Below, in pieces: positions 24,264 to 33,116 of a DNA stretch of 64,000 bases (positions are counted from its first letter, which is position 1; each line of letters begins with the position of its first letter). Under the pieces are notes generated by a model. That model had not been told where the DNA came from, made no database searches, and saw nothing but the letters and a program-made list of their open reading frames with translations. The stretch is from Alphaproteobacteria bacterium. Its GTDB lineage: Bacteria; Pseudomonadota; Alphaproteobacteria; Rhizobiales; Xanthobacteraceae. The stretch lies in NCBI GenBank assembly GCA_016869215.1, contig VGEP01000026.1, forward strand, positions 1-64,000, given 5' to 3'. A program made the position numbers and the translations under genes.

Positions 24264-26147
24264 GTGACCCCGCTCGTTGCTCTCCCTCGACCAAGGCCAG
24301 GCCGCCGCCGCGCCGGGATTGCGGCTGCCGCCGCTGCAGGCTGGATCGCGGCACTCGGTCCGGTCCCCGCCGTGGGTCCGGCTTTCGGCGAGGCCAGCCA
24401 CGGGATCGCCATGCATGGCGAGCCCGCTCTACCCCAGGGATTCAGCCGGCTTCGCTACGCCGAGCCCGACGCCCCGAAGGGCGGGCGGATCACGCACGGG
24501 GTCCTCGGGACGTTCGACAGCCTCAATCCGTTTATCGTCAAGGGACTCGCGCCGACCCAGATCCGCGGCTACGTCATCGAGAGCCTGATGGCGCGCGGCT
24601 ACGACGAACCGTTCACTCTTTACGGCCTGCTTGCGCGATCGGTCGAGACCGACACCGACCGCACCTATGTGACGTTCACCATCGACCCCGCCGCGCGCTT
24701 CTCCGACGGCAAGCCCGTCACCGCGGCCGATGCGATCTTTTCGTGGGAACTGCTGCGCGACCGCGGGAGGCCGAACTTCCGCACCTACTATGTCAAGGTG
24801 GCCAAGGCCGAAGCGCTGTCGGAACGCGTGGTGCGTTTCGATCTTGCCGGCGCCGACGACCGCGAACTGCCGCTGATCCTCGGCCTGATGCCGATCCTCG
24901 CCAAGCACGCCGTCGACCCGAACACGTTCGAGGACACGACGCTCGAACCGATCCTCGGCAGCGGGCCCTATGTCATCGCCGAAATCGACGCCGGCCGCAG
25001 CGTGACGCTGAAACGCAATCCGAACTACTGGGGCCGCGATCTGGCGATCAACCGCGGCTTCTGGAACTTCGACGAGGTCCGCACCGAATTCTTCCGCGAT
25101 GCGAACTCGCATCTCGAAGCCTTCACCAAAGGCGTCTACGACGTGCGGTCCGAGCACGATCCCTCGCGCTGGGAGCGCGCCTACGACGTGCCCGCGGTGC
25201 GCGACGGCCGCATCGTCAAGGAGGCGTTCCCGACCGGCCTGCCGAAGGGACTGTCGGCGCTCATCTTCAACACCCGCAGACCGGCGTTCGCCGACATTCG
25301 CGTGCGCGAAGCCATCGGGCTGCTGCTCGATTTCGAGTGGCTCAATCAGAACTACTTCTTCGGGCGCTACCAGCGCTCGGCGAGCTATTTCGAGGATTCC
25401 GAACTGTCGGCGCGCGGACGGCCCGCGAGCGAACGCGAGCGTGCGCTGCTCGCGCCGTTCCCGACTGCGGTGCGCAAGGACATCATGGAGGGCTCCTGGC
25501 AGCCCCCCGTCACCGATGGCTCCGGACGCGACCGCAACACGCTCAAGCGCGCGCTGACGCTGTTCGATGCCGCGGGCTACGAACTCGCCGGCACCGTGCT
25601 GCGATCCAAGGCGACCAAGCAGGCGTTCTCGTTCGAATTCCTCGTCACGACCAAGGAACAGGAAAGACTGGCGCTGGCCTTCTCGCGCGACCTCAAGCGC
25701 GCGGGCATCGCGGTGCGGGTGCGCGTGGTCGACGCGGTGCAATACGACCGCCGCCGCATCGCCTACGACTACGACATGATCGAGTACCGCTGGGACCAGT
25801 CGTTGTCGCCCGGCAACGAGCAATTGTTCTACTGGAGCGTGGCCTCCGCCGACCAGCAGGGCACGCGCAATTACATGGGCGCCAAGAACCCGGCCGTCGA
25901 CGCGATGATCGCGGCGCTGCTCAAGGCGCGCGAGCGCCCGGACTTCATCGCCGCCGTGCGCGCGCTCGACCGCGTGCTGATGTCGGGCTTCTACATCGTG
26001 CCGCTGTTCCACCTGCAGGAGCAGTGGGTCGCGCGCTGGGCGGCCATCGAACATCCCAAGGAAACCTCCCTGTTCGGATATCTGCCTGAAACGTGGTGGC
26101 GCAGGCCCGCGGGCGCCCCCGCCAATCCGCAGAGGAAGACGCCATGA
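24264..26147 (+). CDS. ABC-type oligopeptide-binding protein, family 5 (YejA-like)
   Basis: Periplasmic substrate-binding protein of the SBP_bac_5 family. After a signal region (GIAAAAAAGWIAALGPVP) the mature part begins HGIAMHGEPALPQGFSRLRYAEPDAPKGG, the typical opening of YejA/microcin-C-type binders; SLNPFIVKG, the ILGSGPY motif and LKRNPNYWGRD follow. I chose the GTG at 24264 (627 aa) because it places the signal peptide at the N-terminus; an ATG at 24141 gives 41 further residues without export features. No permease or ATPase genes (yejBEF) follow. Instead its stop overlaps the next gene (ATGA), an adenylate-forming ligase. Confidence 0.88.
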   Translation: MTPLVALPRPRPGRRRAGIAAAAAAGWIAALGPVPAVGPAFGEASHGIAMHGEPALPQGFSRLRYAEPDAPKGGRITHGVLGTFDSLNPFIVKGLAPTQIRGYVIESLMARGYDEPFTLYGLLARSVETDTDRTYVTFTIDPAARFSDGKPVTAADAIFSWELLRDRGRPNFRTYYVKVAKAEALSERVVRFDLAGADDRELPLILGLMPILAKHAVDPNTFEDTTLEPILGSGPYVIAEIDAGRSVTLKRNPNYWGRDLAINRGFWNFDEVRTEFFRDANSHLEAFTKGVYDVRSEHDPSRWERAYDVPAVRDGRIVKEAFPTGLPKGLSALIFNTRRPAFADIRVREAIGLLLDFEWLNQNYFFGRYQRSASYFEDSELSARGRPASERERALLAPFPTAVRKDIMEGSWQPPVTDGSGRDRNTLKRALTLFDAAGYELAGTVLRSKATKQAFSFEFLVTTKEQERLALAFSRDLKRAGIAVRVRVVDAVQYDRRRIAYDYDMIEYRWDQSLSPGNEQLFYWSVASADQQGTRNYMGAKNPAVDAMIAALLKARERPDFIAAVRALDRVLMSGFYIVPLFHLQEQWVARWAAIEHPKETSLFGYLPETWWRRPAGAPANPQRKTP

Positions 26148-27691
26148 TCCTTGGCGATCCCAAGGCAGCCGGCGCGCAGGCCGGCAGCCGCACCACCCTC
26201 GATGCGCTGTTCCGTCACGCCGCCGAGCGCAGGCCCGACGCCATTGCCATTGCCGATCCGCCCAACCGCGCCACGTTCACCGACGGGCCCCCGCGGCGCC
26301 TGTCCTATGCGGAGGCCGATCGGCTGGTGACCGCGATCGCAAACCGGCTGGTCCGGCTCGGCCTTGCGACCGATTCGGTGGTCGGCGTGCAGCTTCCGAA
26401 CACGGCCGAGGGCGTCCTCACCCTCCTGGGTGTGATGCGCGCCGGAATGATCCCGGCGCTCATGCCCTTGCTGTGGCGGCGTGCCGACGCCGTCCAGGCG
26501 CTCGGGCGCACCGGCGCCAAGGCGATCATTGCAAGTTCGCGCGTCGGATCGTTCGATCATTGCGATCTGGCGATGCATCTGGCCGCGAACCTGTTCGGAA
26601 TCCGTCACGTCTGCGGTTTCGGCACCAAACTCGCCGACGGCGTGGTTCCGCTCGACGACCTGTTTCTGATGGAGCCGTCCGCTCTCGCGCCGGACATACT
26701 GCGCGAGGGCAATCCGGCCGCGCATGTCGCCGCCATCACCTTCGAGATCACGCCGCACGGCCTGATCGCCGTGCCGCGCGATCACCTGCAGCTCATTTCC
26801 GGCGGGCTCGCCGTCCTGCTGGAAGGCCGGATCGGGGTGGAGACATCGATCCTGGCCTGCTGCAGCCTCAACTCCTTCGCGGGCCTGGCGCACACCGTCA
26901 TGCCGTGGCTCATGACCGGCGGGCTGCTGTCGCTGCATCATGCGTTCGACCCGCGCGCATTCCTTGCGCAGTGCGGAGTCGAGCGCTGCAGCACCGTCAT
27001 CCTGCCGGGGGCGATGGTGCGGCAGATGGCGGACGCCGGCCTGCTGGCGCACGCCGACCTGAAAAGCGTGCTCGCGGTGTGGCCGGCGCCGGAACGGCTG
27101 GCGCTCGGTGCGGCGTGGCGTCACGATTCCGCAGCGCTGATCGACGTTCAGGTGTTCGGCGAAACGGCGCTGATCGCGGCCCGCCGCGAGGCCGAAGGGC
27201 TTCCGGAGGCGATCGCCTACGGCACCGTGCAGGCGCCGCGCGGTTCGGCGGGAGCCGTGACCGTCGCGGAGACGGCACGCACCGAGGCCGGCACGTTTGC
27301 CGTCCGAGGACCGATGGTGCCGTCGCATGCTTTCCCGCCGGGCGTCGAGCGCAGCGGCGCGGCGCACTTCCACACCGACGACGCGGGCTTCGTCGACACG
27401 GGCTACGGTTGCCGCATCGACGACGATGCCGGCACGCTGACCCTGACCGGCCCTCCTGCCGGCATGGTCAATGTCGGTGGCTATCGCTTCCGGCAGCGTG
27501 AGTTGGTCGATCAGGTCAAGACCGCCGACATCGACGCCACCATCGGCGCCCTGCCCGACGCGATCCTGGGGCACCGCCTCTCCGGCAATGCCGCAGACTC
27601 GCCCGATGTCGAAGCCACACTGTCCGCCATGGGCGCCAATCCCTTGATTACCGGCGCGTTCCGCGGCCGCCCGGTGCTCGACGCGGCTTAA
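26144..27691 (+). CDS. AMP-binding (ANL-superfamily) ligase-like protein with degenerate P-loop
   Basis: A 515-residue relative of acyl-CoA synthetases. The N-terminal half follows the family (LSYAEADRLVTAIANRLV, VGVQLPNTAEGVLTLLGVMRAG), and LNSFAGLAHTVMPWLMTGG and TDDAGFVDTGYG match the middle and A8-side motifs. But the phosphate-binding loop, normally T-SGT-TG-PKG, reads AAITFEITPHGLIAVPRDH and lacks the Ser/Thr/Gly cluster and the Lys. The usual catalytic Lys at the C-terminus is not obvious either. It may be inactive or use an unusual chemistry. ATG 26144 overlaps the stop of the binding-protein gene, so both are made from one mRNA. Confidence 0.75.
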   Translation: MILGDPKAAGAQAGSRTTLDALFRHAAERRPDAIAIADPPNRATFTDGPPRRLSYAEADRLVTAIANRLVRLGLATDSVVGVQLPNTAEGVLTLLGVMRAGMIPALMPLLWRRADAVQALGRTGAKAIIASSRVGSFDHCDLAMHLAANLFGIRHVCGFGTKLADGVVPLDDLFLMEPSALAPDILREGNPAAHVAAITFEITPHGLIAVPRDHLQLISGGLAVLLEGRIGVETSILACCSLNSFAGLAHTVMPWLMTGGLLSLHHAFDPRAFLAQCGVERCSTVILPGAMVRQMADAGLLAHADLKSVLAVWPAPERLALGAAWRHDSAALIDVQVFGETALIAARREAEGLPEAIAYGTVQAPRGSAGAVTVAETARTEAGTFAVRGPMVPSHAFPPGVERSGAAHFHTDDAGFVDTGYGCRIDDDAGTLTLTGPPAGMVNVGGYRFRQRELVDQVKTADIDATIGALPDAILGHRLSGNAADSPDVEATLSAMGANPLITGAFRGRPVLDAA

Positions 27692-27810
27692 GCCCGACGG
27701 GCGCACCGGGCGAGACGAACATCCGGGCCTGCCGCGTTGACGGGGTGTTAATGGCCCGTCGTTTACCGTCCGCGGCCGTTTCGCGTCTCCGTTGCGTTTT
27801 TGTCCGCGTC

Positions 27811-29049
27811 ATGTCGCTGCAAGGCCCAATCCTTCTCGTCGCCGATACGACCAACGGCGAACTCGTGCAGGCCTTCGCGGCCGCGGGCGCGTTTCCCGTG
27901 GTCGAGGCGACCTGGCCGGAGGCATTCAAGGCCGCGGTCTCGATCAATCCTTCGGTCATCGTCGCCGCTCCGCCTTCCGATGCCGAGGCCGAAGCGGCAC
28001 AGGCACTGGCGCAGCATGCAGCCGCGTCGAAGCCGCTGACGCCGCTGGTCGTGCGCGGCGGCGGGCAGACGCTCGACGGCTCGCTCGCAGTCCCCGAGGC
28101 CGCCTCCCCCGACCGGCTGATTGCGCGCGTGACTTCGGCGCTGCGCGTGCGCACGCTGCATGCCACAGTGATCGGCCGCGCCGCCACGCTGAAGACCGAG
28201 CGCAACATCGTCGCCGAGATGCCGGACGGCGATCCGCTCGACACTGCCACCACACTGGTGGTCGGGCGCGGGCCGGCCTATCCGGCGCTCAGCGTCGCCG
28301 TCGGCGAGCGCATGGGTGTCATCGGCGCCCTTAATCTCGACTTCGCAGCGGGTTGCCTGGCTGCGCGCGAGGTCGATGGCGTGATCGTGGGCGACGGCCT
28401 GCCCTGGCGTGCGGTCGAGGCGTTTCTGGAAACGCTCGCCGCCGACCGGCGGTTTCGCGAATTGCCGGTGGCAGTGCTCGGCGCCGACGGCGACGTGCCT
28501 GGATTGCCGCATCTCGTTTGCGCACGGGAGCCGCGCGCCCTGCTGGATTGCGCCATTCCGCTGATCCGGCTGCGCGCTCTGGAATCGTCGCTGAAGCGCC
28601 TCCTGCAATCGATCGAGAGCAAGGGCATGCTCGATCCGCAGACCGGGCTGTTTCACCCGAACGCGTTCGGAGAGGCGCTCAACCTTTCGATTGCCGACGC
28701 CGCCGAGCGCGGCTCGACGCTTTCGCTGGCGCGTTTCTCGTTCGACGAGCCGCTCGACCGCCGCACCGGCATGGATGCGTCACGTCTGGTCAGCCGTCTG
28801 GTGCGCGACGTCGACTTTGCCTGCCGCGACGAAGACGGATCGATTCTGTTCGTGTTTGCCGACACTGACCTTCGCGCGGCCCATGTGGCGGCGCGGCGGC
28901 TGGCGAGCGTGCTCAAGCACACCATGCTGCGGCCCGGCCGCGACCGGCCGCCACTGACGCCCTCGGTAACGCTGGCCACGCTGAAACCGTCGGACACCGC
29001 CCTGACTCTGCTGACGCGCGTGACGCCGCGCCCGGTTGCCGCGGCCTGA
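27811..29049 (+). CDS. receiver-like plus degenerate GGDEF-domain protein
   Basis: A 412-residue cytoplasmic protein. The N-terminal part (ILLVADTTNGELVQAF) looks like a receiver-type fold without an obvious phospho-Asp pattern, and a second similar stretch follows in the middle. From about residue 275 the DPQTGLFHPNAFGEAL segment opens a GGDEF-like domain, and SILFVFADTDLRAAHVAARRLA matches its later part. The active-site GGDEF loop is replaced by CRDEDGS, so it should not make c-di-GMP. Possibly a regulatory or GTP/c-di-GMP-sensing remnant. The start is uncertain: ATG 27811 begins the receiver fold; GTG 27745 and ATG 27751 are upstream alternatives. Confidence 0.6.
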   Translation: MSLQGPILLVADTTNGELVQAFAAAGAFPVVEATWPEAFKAAVSINPSVIVAAPPSDAEAEAAQALAQHAAASKPLTPLVVRGGGQTLDGSLAVPEAASPDRLIARVTSALRVRTLHATVIGRAATLKTERNIVAEMPDGDPLDTATTLVVGRGPAYPALSVAVGERMGVIGALNLDFAAGCLAAREVDGVIVGDGLPWRAVEAFLETLAADRRFRELPVAVLGADGDVPGLPHLVCAREPRALLDCAIPLIRLRALESSLKRLLQSIESKGMLDPQTGLFHPNAFGEALNLSIADAAERGSTLSLARFSFDEPLDRRTGMDASRLVSRLVRDVDFACRDEDGSILFVFADTDLRAAHVAARRLASVLKHTMLRPGRDRPPLTPSVTLATLKPSDTALTLLTRVTPRPVAAA

Positions 29050-29092
29050 TGAACGGCCTACCTCTAGCGGGCCAACGAGAGCGAGGCCCGCC

Positions 29093-29788
29093 ATGTCCGA
29101 CACCGCGCAACCTCAAGCCCTGACGATCGACGTCGTCTCGGACGTGGTCTGCCCCTGGTGCTTCATCGGAAAGCATAGGCTTGAGAAAGCTTTGGCGCTC
29201 AAACCCGATATTCCGGTGGAAGTCCGCTACCATCCCTATTTTCTCAATCCCTGGGTGCCCCGCGAGGGCATGACCCGGAACGAGTATCTGACCGCCAAAT
29301 TCGGCTCGCCCGAAAAGTACAAGAGCATCGCAGGCCGGGTGGCCGCGGCTGCGGCCGAAGAGGGCCTCACCTACGCGGTCGAAAAGATGACCCGGCAGCC
29401 CAACACGCTCGACTGCCACCGGCTGATCCTGTGGGCCCAAGCCGAGGGCAAGGCGCCCCAGATGAAGCAGCGGCTGATGGTGCTCTATTTCACCGAGGGC
29501 GCGGACCTGTCCGACCGCGAGGTGCTGGTGCGCGCCGCGGCCGATATCGGGCTCGATAGCGACACGATCCGCGGCCTGCTCGCGAGCGACACCGACGTGG
29601 ACAGGGTCGCGGGCGCAGCCAATGCCGCGAAAGATGCAGGCATCGACGGCGTACCGACCTTCATCCTGGGCGGGGTCGCCGCCATCAGCGGGGCGCAGGC
29701 CCCCGAGGTTCTGGCAAACGCCATCGAGCAGGTCGCCAATAACCGCGACAAGCTGCTGGCCCAGCAGCAGGCGGCGGCGGGCGGCTGA
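29093..29788 (+). CDS. DsbA-family oxidoreductase (FrnE-like)
   Basis: A 231-residue thioredoxin-fold protein of the DsbA/FrnE/HCCA-isomerase group. The active site is C20PWC23 in DVVCPWCFIGKHRLEKAL; the family proline loop is in GVPTFILGG (cis-Pro, about 195). No signal peptide is present, so it acts in the cytoplasm, as FrnE-type proteins do. Likely a thiol-disulfide oxidoreductase in stress defence; isomerase activity cannot be excluded. The ATG at 29093 is the first one fitting the family start. Ends 6 bp from the convergent HupE-like gene. Confidence 0.9.
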   Translation: MSDTAQPQALTIDVVSDVVCPWCFIGKHRLEKALALKPDIPVEVRYHPYFLNPWVPREGMTRNEYLTAKFGSPEKYKSIAGRVAAAAAEEGLTYAVEKMTRQPNTLDCHRLILWAQAEGKAPQMKQRLMVLYFTEGADLSDREVLVRAAADIGLDSDTIRGLLASDTDVDRVAGAANAAKDAGIDGVPTFILGGVAAISGAQAPEVLANAIEQVANNRDKLLAQQQAAAGG

Positions 29789-29794
29789 CGCCGC

Positions 29795-30391
29795 CTATCG
29801 CGACAGTTGCATCGCCAGCACCAGTGCGGCGCTGGCGGCGATCCATGAGCCGAGCACGCGGACTCCGACCCGTGTCCAAGGGCGAGCCAGGGCCTGGACC
29901 AGCCGGGCACTCAGTTCCCTTGTAACGGCGAACAGAATGACCGCGCCGAGCGCAGTCCCTGCCAGCATCCGGTTGGCCTCGTCGACCTTGATCGTGTCAG
30001 GCGGTGAATCCAGACCGACCGCCATTCCGGTCATTGCAGCCAAAGCGAGCCCGAGGAACGGGGGCAGCGGCTTCGCAAGCGCCGCCAGCACACCGGAGGT
30101 CAGCGCCAATACCAACAGCGCGAGGCCCGCCCATTGCGGCGCATAGGCGACCGCAATCGCGCCCAGTCCCGCAGCCAGCCCCGCGGCGAAGGCCGCCAAA
30201 TCCGCGATGCCCCATGCGACCCGATGCTGTCCGCAAAGAATTCCGAACGCTGCGATCGCCATCAGATGCGCGGGTACGAACGCCGGATGCAGCAGGCCGC
30301 CCAGAAATCCAGGAATCCCGAGCGGCGGCGGATGGGCCAGCGCGGGGCCTGCAATGAATGCGAAAGCCGTCGCGACCAGCGCGCGCCGCAT
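29795..30391 (-). CDS. HupE/UreJ-family membrane protein (second of a tandem pair)
   Basis: A 198-residue protein with a signal-like start (FAFIAGPALAHPPPLG) and about six hydrophobic segments. The HupE/UreJ family pattern is clear: a mature N-terminal His, GFLGGLLHPAFVPAHLMAI with the paired histidines, and later helices rich in Gly/Ala. The family is thought to be nickel or cobalt permeases or metal-related accessory proteins of hydrogenase and urease. This copy is more diverged than its upstream neighbour, which it overlaps by 1 base (TGATG). No hydrogenase or urease gene lies in the window. Confidence 0.8.
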   Translation of the reverse strand: MRRALVATAFAFIAGPALAHPPPLGIPGFLGGLLHPAFVPAHLMAIAAFGILCGQHRVAWGIADLAAFAAGLAAGLGAIAVAYAPQWAGLALLVLALTSGVLAALAKPLPPFLGLALAAMTGMAVGLDSPPDTIKVDEANRMLAGTALGAVILFAVTRELSARLVQALARPWTRVGVRVLGSWIAASAALVLAMQLSR

Positions 30392-30981
30392 CACACCGCA
30401 AGCCGGCCGAGAAACAACAGCCCGGCAATGGCGATCGCGCCGCCCGCGGCGCGCACCGCGAGCCGGCCCTGCGGCCAGCGCGCCAGCAGTCCGAACGCGA
30501 TGCCGCAGAGGTGCAGCATCCCGGTCGCAATCACGAAGCCCGCCGAATAGGCCAGCGCGTCCGCTCCCGCCGGAAGCTCGGTGCCGTGGGCGTAGCCGTG
30601 GAACACGGCGAACAGTCCGACCAGTACCGCGGCAATCCACAGCGCCGGCCGCAGCGCGAGCGCGACCATCAGGCCGAGGATCACCGCCGAGGACGCAATA
30701 CCGATCTCGATGCCGGGCAGCGGAACCCCGAGTATGCCGAGCACGCCGCCCGCGGCCATCACCAGCGGAAAGACGACCGGCAGGAGATAGATCGCAGGCG
30801 CGCCGAGGAACGCGCCCCACAGACCCACCGCGACCATCGCCGCGATGTGATCGGGTCCGAGCACGGGATGCGCAAGCCCGCCGAGGAACCCGCCCATTGC
30901 GTCGCCGGAGTGGGCAAGCGCAGGCGATGCCAAGCCGAGGCAGATCAGAGCCGCGAAAATGCGGATTGCGTGACGGTCCAT
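30391..30981 (-). CDS. HupE/UreJ-family membrane protein (first of a tandem pair)
   Basis: A 196-residue protein with a cleavable-looking signal (LICLGLASPALA) followed by the family motif HSGDAMGGFLGGLAHPVLGPDHIAAMVAVGLWG in consecutive blocks: His at the mature N-terminus, HPVLGPDH with the His-Asp-His metal-binding set, then FHGYAHGTELP in the fourth segment. These are the diagnostic HupE/UreJ positions, so this copy is probably functional as a metal (Ni/Co) transporter. It diverges from the enolase-superfamily gene by 48 bp and is translationally coupled to the second HupE-like gene. Confidence 0.87.
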   Translation of the reverse strand: MDRHAIRIFAALICLGLASPALAHSGDAMGGFLGGLAHPVLGPDHIAAMVAVGLWGAFLGAPAIYLLPVVFPLVMAAGGVLGILGVPLPGIEIGIASSAVILGLMVALALRPALWIAAVLVGLFAVFHGYAHGTELPAGADALAYSAGFVIATGMLHLCGIAFGLLARWPQGRLAVRAAGGAIAIAGLLFLGRLAV

Positions 30982-31029
30982 GTCGGTCAGTATAACGGTC
31001 CAAAAATGCCAAGGCATCCGGGGAGCGCA

Positions 31030-32127
31030 ATGCCCGCCGTCAAAATTACCGGCATCGACACGCTGCAGGTCCGTATCCCGCTCGACACCTGGGCGCCGCC
31101 GCCGATGTTTGCAGGCCGCCCGCGCACCCATGTCGAAGGACTTTACGTGCGCGTCACGACCGACAAGGGCGTGACCGGCTGGGGCGAGTCGTTCGGCAGC
31201 AGCGGCACCACGGTAATTGCGGCCTTCGACAACTGGATCAGGCATCTCGCCGTCGGGCAGGACCCGGCCGACACGGCGCTCGTGCCGCGCATCGAACGTC
31301 TCCTGCACGGGCTCGGCCGCGCCGGACCCGTCATGCACGCGCTGAGCGGGCTCGACATCGCGCTGTGGGACATCCGCGGCAAGCTCGAGGGCGTGTCGGT
31401 CTCGAAGCTGCTCGACGGCCCCAGGCGCAAGCGCGTCGAGACCTACGCCTCGCTCTTGCAATACAGCGGCAACGTCGAGGACGTGAAGCGCAACACCGAG
31501 CGTGCGCTGAAACTCGGCTACCGCCACATCAAGCTGCACGAGCGCACGCCGGAAGCGGTCGCAGCCGCCCGCGCCGTCACCGGCCCGGACATCCCGATCA
31601 AGGTCGACACCAACTGCGCCTGGCTGCCCGGCGAGGCCAACGCGCCCGTGCTCGGCATGAAGCCGTCGAAACCCTACTGGGTCGAAGAGCCGATCTGGCC
31701 GCCTGAGGACTTCGAGTCGGCCGCGAGGCTGCGAAAGGCAACGGGCGTGCCGATCGCGATGGGCGAGAACGCCACCAGCCCTTCGGACTTCCGCAAGATG
31801 ATCGCCGCCGGCGCCGTGGACTATGTGCAGCCGTCGATCGTCAAGATCGGCGGCATCACGCAGTTCATGCGCATTGCCGGCGAGTCCGAAACGGCCGGCG
31901 TCACCTGCGTGCCGCACGCCTTCTTTTTCGGGCCGGGATATCTGGCGACGCTGCATTGCATCGCCTGCAAGGAGCGCGACGCGCCTCTGGAGCGCCTGTT
32001 CGCCGATGTCGCGCACGTCACCTATGCCAAGACCGTGCCCGACGTGAACGGCGCGGTGGAGGTGCCCGACCGGCCTGGCCTCGGCGCCGATCCGGAAGAC
32101 GAGCTGTTCGCAAAATACAAAGTCTGA
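31030..32127 (+). CDS. mandelate racemase/muconate-lactonizing (enolase superfamily) enzyme
   Basis: A 365-residue enzyme with the enolase-superfamily cap and barrel. Metal ligands are in KVDTNCAW (Asp), YWVEEPIWPP (Glu) and AMGENATS (Glu). The base on the second strand sits in YRHIKLHERTP, where the usual K-x-K reads K-x-H. The late SIVKIGGITQFMRIA and CVPHAFFFGPG (His) complete the site. This group dehydrates or racemises sugar acids or related 2-hydroxyacids. GGGGAG precedes ATG 31030. A Bug/TctC solute-binding gene follows after 20 bp and probably delivers the carboxylate substrate. Confidence 0.9.
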   Translation: MPAVKITGIDTLQVRIPLDTWAPPPMFAGRPRTHVEGLYVRVTTDKGVTGWGESFGSSGTTVIAAFDNWIRHLAVGQDPADTALVPRIERLLHGLGRAGPVMHALSGLDIALWDIRGKLEGVSVSKLLDGPRRKRVETYASLLQYSGNVEDVKRNTERALKLGYRHIKLHERTPEAVAAARAVTGPDIPIKVDTNCAWLPGEANAPVLGMKPSKPYWVEEPIWPPEDFESAARLRKATGVPIAMGENATSPSDFRKMIAAGAVDYVQPSIVKIGGITQFMRIAGESETAGVTCVPHAFFFGPGYLATLHCIACKERDAPLERLFADVAHVTYAKTVPDVNGAVEVPDRPGLGADPEDELFAKYKV

Positions 32128-32147
32128 CTCTGGGGAAGGACACAGCC

Positions 32148-33116
32148 ATGAGTGGATTAAGTCGACGCACGTTCCTCGCGGGCGCAGCCGCGCTCGCAGC
32201 CGTCCCCGCATTCGCGCAGGACTATCCGCAGCGCCCGGTGCGGCTGATCGTGCCCTATGCGGCGGGCGGCGGCACCGATGTGTTCTCGCGCCTGCTGACG
32301 ACGCGGATCGAAAAGGAATTCGGCCAGACGTTCGTGATCGACAACCGCGCCGGAGGCGCGAGCGTGATCGGCACCCGGGCCGTCGCCGAAGCCGCCCCCG
32401 ACGGCTACACCGTCGGCATGATGGATTCCGCGTTCTTCACCAACCCGGGCCTGCTCAAGGACAAGCTGCCATACGACACGCGCAAGGATTTCATCACCGT
32501 GTCGCTGCTGTCGCGGACGCAGCTTGTGCTCAGCGTGCATCCGTCCTCGCCGTTCAAGACCGCGCAGGAGCTGGTCGCGCACGCGAAGAAGAATCCGGGC
32601 AAGCTCACGTTTGCCTCCGCCGGCATCGGCACCGGAATCCATCTCGCCGGCGAGCAGTTTCGGCAGGTTGCCGGCATCGACGTCGTGATCGTGCCCTATC
32701 GCGGCGGCGCTCCGATGCTGCAGGATTTCCTCGCCGGCAAGACCGACTTCACCTTCGGCGCGGTGCCGACGATCAAGCCGCATATCGAGGCCGGAAAGGT
32801 TCGCGGGCTCGGCGTCACGCGCGGCCGCGCGCCGCAACTGCCCGGCATCCCGAGCATGGAGGAAATCGGCTTCGGTTCGGTCGACAGCGCGAGCGAAATG
32901 GGCCTGATCGTGCCGAAGGGCACACCCGCCCCCGTGGTTGAGAAGCTGCAACGCATCACCGCAAGCGCGGTCAAGGACCCGGCGTTCCGGGAGGCGCTGC
33001 TGCAGCGCGGGTTCCAGCCGATCGGGACCACGTCGGAGGAGTATCGCGCTCACGTCGACCGCGAGATCGAGAAGTGGATCAGGATCATCGAGAAGGGCAA
33101 CGTGAAGGCGGAGTAG
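32148..33116 (+). CDS. Bug/TctC-family tripartite tricarboxylate transporter substrate-binding protein
   Basis: A 322-residue periplasmic protein. It opens with a twin-arginine signal (LSRRTFLAGAAALAAVPAFA), then the family motif YPQRPVRLIVPYAAGGGTDVFSR in adjacent segments, the NRAGGASVIG loop and PYDTRKDF. Bug proteins bind small carboxylates for TctAB-type transporters, but no TctA or TctB gene is in the window, so it must use partners elsewhere or act as a sensor. Encoded directly after the enolase-superfamily enzyme. Its TAG stop touches the stop of the convergent dehydrogenase gene (TAGCTA) with no gap. Confidence 0.9.
   Translation: MSGLSRRTFLAGAAALAAVPAFAQDYPQRPVRLIVPYAAGGGTDVFSRLLTTRIEKEFGQTFVIDNRAGGASVIGTRAVAEAAPDGYTVGMMDSAFFTNPGLLKDKLPYDTRKDFITVSLLSRTQLVLSVHPSSPFKTAQELVAHAKKNPGKLTFASAGIGTGIHLAGEQFRQVAGIDVVIVPYRGGAPMLQDFLAGKTDFTFGAVPTIKPHIEAGKVRGLGVTRGRAPQLPGIPSMEEIGFGSVDSASEMGLIVPKGTPAPVVEKLQRITASAVKDPAFREALLQRGFQPIGTTSEEYRAHVDREIEKWIRIIEKGNVKAE

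Noticed and set aside
24429-26054. 541-codon minus-strand open frame
   Set aside because: Antisense of the family-5 binding-protein gene, whose domains are clear on the plus strand.
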